This document shows, in pieces, positions 10,116 to 14,311 of a stretch of 14,311 nucleotides of DNA. Below the pieces are notes generated by a model. That model made no database searches, was not told where the DNA came from, and worked only from the letters and a program-made list of their open reading frames with translations. This DNA comes from DASQPR01 sp035713725 (GTDB lineage Bacteria; Actinomycetota; Actinomycetes; Mycobacteriales; Micromonosporaceae). The first letter of the stretch is position 1, and each line of letters starts with the position of its first letter. The position numbers were made by a program, and so were the translations under genes. The stretch is taken from positions 1 through 14,311 of the forward strand of contig DASTMZ010000191.1 in the NCBI GenBank assembly GCA_035713725.1, written 5' to 3'.

Positions 10116-10937
10116 TCAGCTCGGGCTGGCACTCGGTGGGAAGCCGCTGTCCGACACTCGCGGCGCGGGTGATGCCGGCGGCGCGACCGGCGCAATGATC
10201 TGCGTGGAGCCGAGCGGGTCGCCGTTGGGCGACGTGACGTTGAACGTGAGCTGCACGGTATTGCCGGGCACCACGGCCTGTTTCAGGTCCGCGATCATCA
10301 GGTACTGCGTACCCGGACCGGCCGACGTCGACAGGATCTGCATGGTGCCGGGTTGGATGGTGATGCTGGTCGGAGCGGCTGGCGCTGCTGGCGCGGTGCT
10401 CGGCGAACCGGTGGCCGACTCGGTCGGTGCCGCAGAGGCGGGCGCGGAGGGCTCGGTGGTCGGGGTGCTCGGTGCGGCCGGTGCGGTAGTGGCGGCGGTC
10501 GCCGGAGCGCTCGGCACACTCTGGGCGATGACGACGTCCGGCTTCCCGCCCGACAGGGTCACTGCACCGAGCGACGAGAGTTGGCGCTCCTTCGACGGAT
10601 CGATGAGCTGCGAGTCGCCGGCCGTTACGGTGACGGGCACCGTGGACTGGTTGACCATCCACACCGACAACGTCGCGGTGTCGCCGGCGGCGTACCCGTT
10701 CACGCCGTTGTAGTCGACCGTGACGTTCTTGATCAGCAATGCGCCGTTCGGGTTCTGTTGGGTCGGCACCGCGACGCTCGCGGAGCCGCCCGGCACCGCG
10801 GACACGATCGTCGCAGTCTCCGAGACCTGACCCGCACTGCAGCCCGCGAGCGCACCGCCGGCGACGATTGCCGCAACGCCCGCGGCCACCGCGCCGAGTC
10901 GCACAATGCGGTGCCTACCAGCGATCGAGCGCGTCAC
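10116..10937 (-). CDS. lpqE: LpqE-like secreted lipoprotein
   Basis: Predicted exported lipoprotein of unknown biochemical role, 273 residues. It has a basic start, a hydrophobic segment and the lipobox LAGC with Cys33, so it should be lipid-anchored on the outer face of the membrane. The mature part starts SAGQVSETATI, matching the GCGAGQISQTA start of mycobacterial LpqE, and continues as a beta-rich domain. An Ala/Pro/Thr/Ser-rich tract (about residues 141-191) splits that domain and is absent from my recollection of the shorter M. tuberculosis protein. GTG 10937 is well supported by AGGAGG (10949-10944) with 6-nt spacing; the frame continues upstream but gives no sensible N-terminus. In M. 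tuberculosis lpqE also precedes radA and disA, which supports the assignment. Confidence 0.82.
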   Translation of the reverse strand: MTRSIAGRHRIVRLGAVAAGVAAIVAGGALAGCSAGQVSETATIVSAVPGGSASVAVPTQQNPNGALLIKNVTVDYNGVNGYAAGDTATLSVWMVNQSTVPVTVTAGDSQLIDPSKERQLSSLGAVTLSGGKPDVVIAQSVPSAPATAATTAPAAPSTPTTEPSAPASAAPTESATGSPSTAPAAPAAPTSITIQPGTMQILSTSAGPGTQYLMIADLKQAVVPGNTVQLTFNVTSPNGDPLGSTQIIAPVAPPASPAPRVSDSGFPPSASPS

Positions 10938-10943
10938 GTGACT

Positions 10944-10949
10944 CCTCCT
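10944..10949 (-). promoter_or_regulatory. Strong Shine-Dalgarno fixing the lpqE start
   Basis: AGGAGG on the minus strand, 6 nt before GTG 10937. It decides the start over upstream in-frame options. The rest of the 118-bp gap up to 11055 holds an inverted repeat CGCCC-5 nt-GGGCG (10988-11002) without a T tail; no clear promoter was seen. Confidence 0.85.
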
Positions 10950-11055
10950 GAAACGGGTACGAGATCCGACCGCGCTACAGCGTAGTGCGCCCATCTCGGG
11001 CGTTATCACCAGACCCACCAAGTCTCGGCTCGGCGCCGTCGGTGCTCCGGGCTCG

Positions 11056-12099
11056 TCAACGTGTGACCGTCGCGGAGTAGAGCCACGTTTCCGGCAGGCG
11101 CCGGATCGGGGTACGCCGGATCGACTCAAAGCCGACCTCGGCCAGCATCGTCTGCACGGTGCCATGCGGATAGATCTGGCTGCCCGAGCTCAGGTACATG
11201 AAGAGACTGCCGTACGCCTGCGCCGGTCGCGGGTTGGCCACCCGGTCGTCAAACGCGTCCATGACGCAGAGGACGCCACCCGGCTTGATCGCGGCGCGCG
11301 CTCGGGCGAACAGCGCGCGCACATCTGGCTCGCGGAGGTGGTGGATGACGTTGAAGCAGAGGACCGCGTCGTACCCGTCGCCGAGGGGCGCGGACAGCGC
11401 GTTGCCTTCGACGAAGTGGATTCGTTCGGCCAGCCCGGTTGGCGTCACGAGTTCCGCTCCGATGCGTACGCTTCCGGGAAGATCGACAATCGTCGACTCC
11501 AAGTGCGGGCGGGCGCCACAGATGGCCGCCGAATACCAGCCGTGCCCGCCGCCGATGTCGAGCATCCGCGTCGCGGTGTCCGGGATCGGCACCCGGCGCG
11601 CGACCTCGCCCGCGGCCAGTCGCGCCAGGTCCCGTTGACCGCTGAGGTAACGGCGCCAGTAGCCGCTGTCGGCGGGCGAGGCATGGTGTTCGGCAATCGC
11701 GCCGCCGGCCGCGACATCACTGAGTCGTGACCACCAGGACTGATAGTCAGCGCACGCGGCCACGAACGACGTGACCGCATACGGTGACGCGGGATCCAGC
11801 CAGCGCCTGGTACGCCGGGACAGGGCGTACGCACCGCGGCGCCGCGTCAGGTACCCAGTGCTGTGCAGGCACCGCAGCAACATGTCGGCGACATCCGCGT
11901 TCAAGCCACGATCTTCGGCGAGTGCCACGCTGGTCATCGGTTCGCGCGCGAGTCGAGCGAAGACGCCAAGCTCGGCAGCGGATATCAAAGTCGACGACAG
12001 GGCGAGTCCCGCCCACGCCTCGAGTGCCGGCCGTGGCACCAGGCCGAGCCCGAGCAGCGCGCGCTCTAGGATTGAGTCGCCCCGTAATGACAAACGCAT
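11056..12099 (-). CDS. SAM-dependent O-methyltransferase of the secondary-metabolite type
   Basis: 347 residues with the two-part layout of the O-methyltransferase family that includes caffeate and hydroxyneurosporene methyltransferases. An N-terminal winged-helix dimerisation region (about 25-105, with AELGVFARLA and STGYLTRRRGAYALS) precedes a Rossmann SAM-binding domain. Motif I is MLDIGGGHG (179-187), Asp206 in TIVDLP should bind the ribose, and FNVIHHL (249-255) is in the active-site region. Such enzymes methylate phenolic hydroxyls of small aromatics. ATG 12099 was chosen because GGAG (12108-12105) lies 5 nt upstream and conserved sequence starts soon after; the frame continues upstream to 12225 in Arg-rich, unconserved sequence. 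Codon 5 is TTA (12087-12085). It diverges from the UbiA gene and may belong to that cluster, though a role outside it is possible. Confidence 0.85.
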   Translation of the reverse strand: MRLSLRGDSILERALLGLGLVPRPALEAWAGLALSSTLISAAELGVFARLAREPMTSVALAEDRGLNADVADMLLRCLHSTGYLTRRRGAYALSRRTRRWLDPASPYAVTSFVAACADYQSWWSRLSDVAAGGAIAEHHASPADSGYWRRYLSGQRDLARLAAGEVARRVPIPDTATRMLDIGGGHGWYSAAICGARPHLESTIVDLPGSVRIGAELVTPTGLAERIHFVEGNALSAPLGDGYDAVLCFNVIHHLREPDVRALFARARAAIKPGGVLCVMDAFDDRVANPRPAQAYGSLFMYLSSGSQIYPHGTVQTMLAEVGFESIRRTPIRRLPETWLYSATVTR

Positions 12100-12232
12100 A
12101 GCCGCTCCGTGACTTCGTAGGCGACGTCGGAATGACCGCCGGCGGCGAGGTCCGGGCGACATCTTCAGGCGAGGTCGATTTCGTGCGGACTGGCGATCCG
12201 ATCGGTGGTCGCGGTGAAATGACAATACGTTC

Positions 12233-12322
12233 CTCGATGCGCCGCCCGGACGTGGACTCGATGCGCCGCCCGGACGCGGAGTCGATGCGTCGGCGCTGCC
12301 CGGACCCGGACTCGGTGCGCTC
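12233..12322 (+). repeat. 24-bp direct repeats between the divergent O-methyltransferase and UbiA genes
   Basis: Two units of 24 bp (12233-12256 and 12257-12280) differ at few positions. A third (12281-12310) is expanded to 30 bp, and a fourth is partial (from 12311). TCGATGCG recurs at 12234, 12258 and 12282, and as TCGGTGCG at 12312. On the plus strand they fall inside an open frame 12132-12326 (64 codons) as SMRRPDVD, SMRRPDAE, SMRRRCPDPD and SVRS. Its TGA overlaps the UbiA GTG (GTGA), but its ATG has no convincing Shine-Dalgarno. The array may be an operator region or a small coupled leader gene. The rest of the 223-bp gap shows only a weak TACGTT hexamer at 12226. Confidence 0.85.
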
Positions 12323-13126
12323 GTGACCCGCGGACTGATCCGGGCGAGTCATCCCGCCGTGTGCGTGGGCATCGCGGCGCTCATTGTGGCGCTCGCGGCA
12401 CGTTTCCACGCCGCACCGAGCGACCTGGCGGTGCTCGCTGCGATGGCGCTGCTGGGCCAGCTGTCCATTGGTTGGTCGAACGACTACCTCGACGCCGCCC
12501 GGGACCGGGCCGCCGGACGTCAGGACAAGCCGATCGTCAGCGGCGACGTTTCTCGAAATGCGGTCGGCGTAGCGGCCGTCGTTTCGGTGCTCGTGTCGGC
12601 GGGCCTCGGGTTCTGGCTCGGCTGGTGGACGGCGATCCTGAACCTGGTGATGATCGGCGCGGCCTGGGCATACAACCTCGGGCTGAAGGCGACGGTGCTT
12701 TCTGGACTGATGTACGTCCTCGGCTTCGCGCCCATCCCGGCCGTGGCGGCGAGTGTCGGTGACCGAACGTCCGCGCTGCCGTGGTTCACCGTCGCCGCCG
12801 GACTGCTCGGGCTCGGTGCACACTTCGCCAACGTCATCTACGACCTCGATGCCGACTTCGCGACTGGTGTGCGTGGCTTGCCGCAGCGGGTCGCGGTGGC
12901 GTACGGCCAATGGGCGGTCCGCATCATCGGACTCGGACTGGTGTTCGTGGCCTCGTTGCTGGTCGCGTTCGGAGCGGAGCGGCCGGTGAGCGGCGCGGTG
13001 TGGGTGGCGTTGGCGGTGGTGGCGGCGGTGACCTGTGTCGGGCTGGTGGGTCGCGGGCGGGTTCCGTTCGTCGCGGTCTTCGTGATCGCGTTCATCGACG
13101 TCGGGCTCATTCTGACGCTGGCCTGA
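12323..13126 (+). CDS. UbiA-family membrane prenyltransferase
   Basis: 267-residue integral membrane enzyme that should attach an isoprenoid chain to an aromatic acceptor. Both Asp-rich Mg/diphosphate motifs are present: NDYLDAARD (53-61) and YDLDAD (173-178, followed by FATGVRGLPQRV). About eight hydrophobic helices surround them, as in UbiA, MenA and COQ2. It is short for the superfamily but full length by motif position. GTG 12323 is the first start in this frame; only a weak GGTG lies upstream. The GTGA overlaps the stop of a repeat-containing 64-codon frame, so translation may be coupled. Directly downstream are a UbiG-like methyltransferase and a type III PKS, which makes a polyketide-derived phenol or quinol the likely acceptor. 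Substrate and prenyl chain length cannot be read from sequence. Confidence 0.9.
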   Translation: MTRGLIRASHPAVCVGIAALIVALAARFHAAPSDLAVLAAMALLGQLSIGWSNDYLDAARDRAAGRQDKPIVSGDVSRNAVGVAAVVSVLVSAGLGFWLGWWTAILNLVMIGAAWAYNLGLKATVLSGLMYVLGFAPIPAVAASVGDRTSALPWFTVAAGLLGLGAHFANVIYDLDADFATGVRGLPQRVAVAYGQWAVRIIGLGLVFVASLLVAFGAERPVSGAVWVALAVVAAVTCVGLVGRGRVPFVAVFVIAFIDVGLILTLA

Positions 13127-13138
13127 GGGCCCCATCCC

Positions 13139-13197
13139 GCGCCGGCTTTCGCGCCGGCCGGCCCGCCGGCTTCGGCGCCGGCTTCGGCGGGGGCTTC
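13139..13197 (+). repeat. GC-rich 12-bp repeats in the UbiA-methyltransferase spacer
   Basis: CGCCGGCTTCGG occurs twice in tandem (13164-13175, 13176-13187), followed by a degenerate copy to 13197 and preceded by a related stretch at 13139-13151. The palindromic GCCGGC inside allows several alternative short hairpins, but no T run follows. It could weaken read-through or simply be slippage-prone spacer. The 118-bp gap 13127-13244 holds nothing else that I can support. Confidence 0.6.
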
Positions 13198-13244
13198 CCG
13201 GTGCGCTGTCGCACGCGCCCAGTGTTCGTGTCAGGCTGGACAGC

Positions 13245-13970
13245 GTGGCCATCCGGACGCCGGTGACGAACCGGGCGCGCAATGACCCGGCACAGTACGA
13301 CGATCTTGCCGCCGAATGGTGGCGCCCGGGCGGGCGCTTCTGCATGCTCCATTGGCTTGCCGAGGCTCGTGGGCGGCACGTACCGCCGGCGCAACGGGCT
13401 GGTGCCGTACTCGTCGACCTCGGCTGTGGCGGCGGCCTGCTCGCGCCGTACGTGGCCGGCAAGGGCTATCGGCACGTCGGTGTTGACGTCACCCGGTCCG
13501 CGCTCGTGCAGGCCGCCGAACACGGCGTGACGCCGGTACAGGCCGACGCCTGTCGCCTGCCGCTCGCCGATCGGTGCGCCGACGTCGTCAGCGCGGGCGA
13601 GCTGCTCGAACACGTGGTCGACATCCGAGCCGCGATCGCCGAGGCGTGCCGGGTGTTGAGGCCCGGTGGCCTCTTCGTCGCGGATACCCTGAATGCGACG
13701 GCGACGAGCCGGTTTGTCGCCGTGACGATCGGGGAACGCATCCCCGGTGGAGCGCCGCGCGGCATCCACGATCCGAACCTGTTCGTGGCGCCGCGCGTTT
13801 TACGTGATGAGTGTGCTCGTCACGGCGTGGACGTAGAGGTTCGGGGCATCCGGCCCGCCGTACCGACGATGTTGCGGTTCATGGTCACCAGACGCGGCTC
13901 CGTGCCGATGCTGCCGACCAGATCGGTGGCCGTGCTTTATCAGGCGATCGGTGTCAAGGCCTTGCGATGA
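13245..13970 (+). CDS. UbiG-like SAM-dependent methyltransferase
   Basis: 241-residue class I methyltransferase resembling quinone-biosynthesis O-methyltransferases (UbiG/Coq3). The N-terminal NDPAQYDDLAAEWWRPGG matches the UbiG-type opening. Motif I is VDLGCGGGL (57-65), Asp81 in VGVDVT should bind SAM ribose, LLEHVVD follows the ADVVSAGE strand, and VLRPGGLFVADT is the usual post-III strand. It probably methylates a hydroxyl on the polyketide-derived aromatic ring. GTG 13245 has a weak GGA 4 nt upstream; GTG 13263 is an alternative that would still keep the conserved N-terminus. Codon 186 is TTA (13800-13802). Its TGA overlaps an ATG (ATGA) opening a 17-codon frame that leads into the PKS gene. 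Confidence 0.9.
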   Translation: MAIRTPVTNRARNDPAQYDDLAAEWWRPGGRFCMLHWLAEARGRHVPPAQRAGAVLVDLGCGGGLLAPYVAGKGYRHVGVDVTRSALVQAAEHGVTPVQADACRLPLADRCADVVSAGELLEHVVDIRAAIAEACRVLRPGGLFVADTLNATATSRFVAVTIGERIPGGAPRGIHDPNLFVAPRVLRDECARHGVDVEVRGIRPAVPTMLRFMVTRRGSVPMLPTRSVAVLYQAIGVKALR

Positions 13971-14020
13971 CCCGCAACCCCTGCCGGAGTCCCGGCGCAA
14001 GCAGGAAGGAGCGCCGATGA
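13967..14020 (+). other. 17-codon mini-ORF bridging methyltransferase and PKS
   Basis: ATG 13967 overlaps the methyltransferase stop as ATGA, and the TGA at 14018-14020 overlaps the PKS ATG as a second ATGA. The peptide reads MTRNPCRSPGASRKERR. A GCCGG/CCGGC stem with a 4-nt loop lies in its middle. This could let ribosomes pass from one cistron to the next, or be chance; the peptide itself resembles nothing known. Confidence 0.3.
14004..14011 (+). promoter_or_regulatory. Shine-Dalgarno of the type III PKS gene
   Basis: GGAAGGAG lies 5 nt before ATG 14017 and fixes the PKS start. It is one of the strongest ribosome binding sites in the window, so the PKS can be translated without coupling. 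Confidence 0.85.
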
Positions 14021-14311
14021 GCGAGCCCGTCGGGGCCGCCTGGCGCCTCGCGCCGACGCCACCCAGCCGAGCGCTTGGCGCGGCCATCGCGGGCATCGGC
14101 ATCGCGCATCCGCCCTGCACTTCGCAGGACGAGCTGTGGAACGGCTTTTTCGCCGAGCACTACAGTGGCACCGAGCGTGCCCTCGCCAAGCGAATCTTCG
14201 GCAATTCGGGGGTACGCCGCCGGCACGCGGCCGTCAACCCGATCGTTGAGGACGTCTCCGGCTGGTCGACCGGCCGGCGTATGCAGCGCTACCTCGTCGA
14301 GGCGATGCCGC
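14017..14311 (+). CDS. Type III polyketide synthase (chalcone synthase family), N-terminal fragment
   Basis: The first 98 residues are visible before the window ends; a full enzyme would be about 350-400. After a Pro/Ala-rich leader comes IAGIGIAHPPCTSQDELW, the usual first strand and loop of thiolase-fold KAS III/chalcone synthases. Then come AKRIFGNSGVRRRHAAV, matching the conserved SGV-x-x-R-H segment of bacterial type III PKSs, and VSGWSTGRRMQRYLVEAMP. The catalytic Cys-His-Asn triad lies beyond the edge. Such homodimeric enzymes condense malonyl-CoA onto a starter (often fatty acyl-CoA in actinomycetes) to give resorcinols, pyrones or quinol precursors. With the upstream methyltransferase and UbiA genes it forms a probable phenolic-lipid or alkylquinone cluster. 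The family call is firm; the product type is inference. Confidence 0.85.
   Translation, partial: MSEPVGAAWRLAPTPPSRALGAAIAGIGIAHPPCTSQDELWNGFFAEHYSGTERALAKRIFGNSGVRRRHAAVNPIVEDVSGWSTGRRMQRYLVEAMP

Noticed and set aside
10988..11002. CGCCC/GGGCG inverted repeat as a terminator after the O-methyltransferase
   Set aside because: Only 5 bp with no T tail on either strand; not enough for a terminator call.
10938..11165. 76-residue N-terminal extension of the LpqE-like protein
   Set aside because: It would bury the lipoprotein signal peptide; AGGAGG 6 nt before GTG 10937 marks the real start.
11747..13462. 571-codon minus-strand frame across the UbiA and O-methyltransferase genes
   Set aside because: Low-complexity Arg/His/Pro-rich product; it lies antisense to UbiA with its two Asp motifs and out of frame with the O-methyltransferase. 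GC-rich DNA gives such frames by chance.

Overview
The window is high-GC DNA from an actinomycete (class Actinomycetes; I cannot place it lower). The evidence is strong C/G third-position bias, GTG starts, an actinobacterial ClpC with mycobacterial-type termini, a short MutY without a NUDIX domain, and the gene neighbourhood itself. In Mycobacterium tuberculosis, lpqE (Rv3584), radA (Rv3585), disA (Rv3586), Rv3587c, canB (Rv3588c), mutY (Rv3589) and clpC1 (Rv3596c) lie in one neighbourhood. The same genes appear here in the order clpC, mutY, Rv3587c-like, disA, radA, lpqE, with canB absent.

Left part (1-5417, + strand): clpC, missing about its first 27 codons, is followed by a perfect 18-bp-stem hairpin. 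A 963-residue MalT-like STAND ATPase with TPR repeats and a C-terminal BTAD domain starts 5 nt after the hairpin. That regulator seems to have lost the winged-helix DNA-binding domain that normally precedes BTAD.

Middle (5414-10937): this is the genome-maintenance block. mutY (-) converges on the regulator and shares a CTAG with it, so their stop codons overlap. A 188-bp divergent gap holds a 39-bp tandem repeat (2.4 copies) that is open in frame on the minus strand. Next come an Rv3587c-like membrane or lipoprotein (+) and the co-oriented minus-strand run lpqE > radA > disA, with disA converging on the Rv3587c-like gene across 7 bp. DisA makes the second messenger c-di-AMP, RadA is a recombination helicase whose gene is often a neighbour of disA, and MutY removes adenine opposite 8-oxoguanine.

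Right part (11056-14311): this looks like a small biosynthetic cluster cut off by the window edge. It has an O-methyltransferase (-), then divergently a UbiA-family prenyltransferase, a UbiG-like methyltransferase and the N-terminus of a type III polyketide synthase. The PKS/UbiA/methyltransferase set resembles the Actinoplanes missouriensis agq pathway for prenylated, methylated alkylquinol lipids. The divergent promoter region carries 24-bp direct repeats, and a 17-codon mini-ORF with ATGA overlaps at both ends links the second methyltransferase to the PKS. In-frame TTA codons occur only in the regulator and the two methyltransferases, not in the housekeeping genes.

No tRNA, rRNA, CRISPR array, insertion sequence or attachment site was recognised. 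No gene-free stretch exceeds 300 bp.
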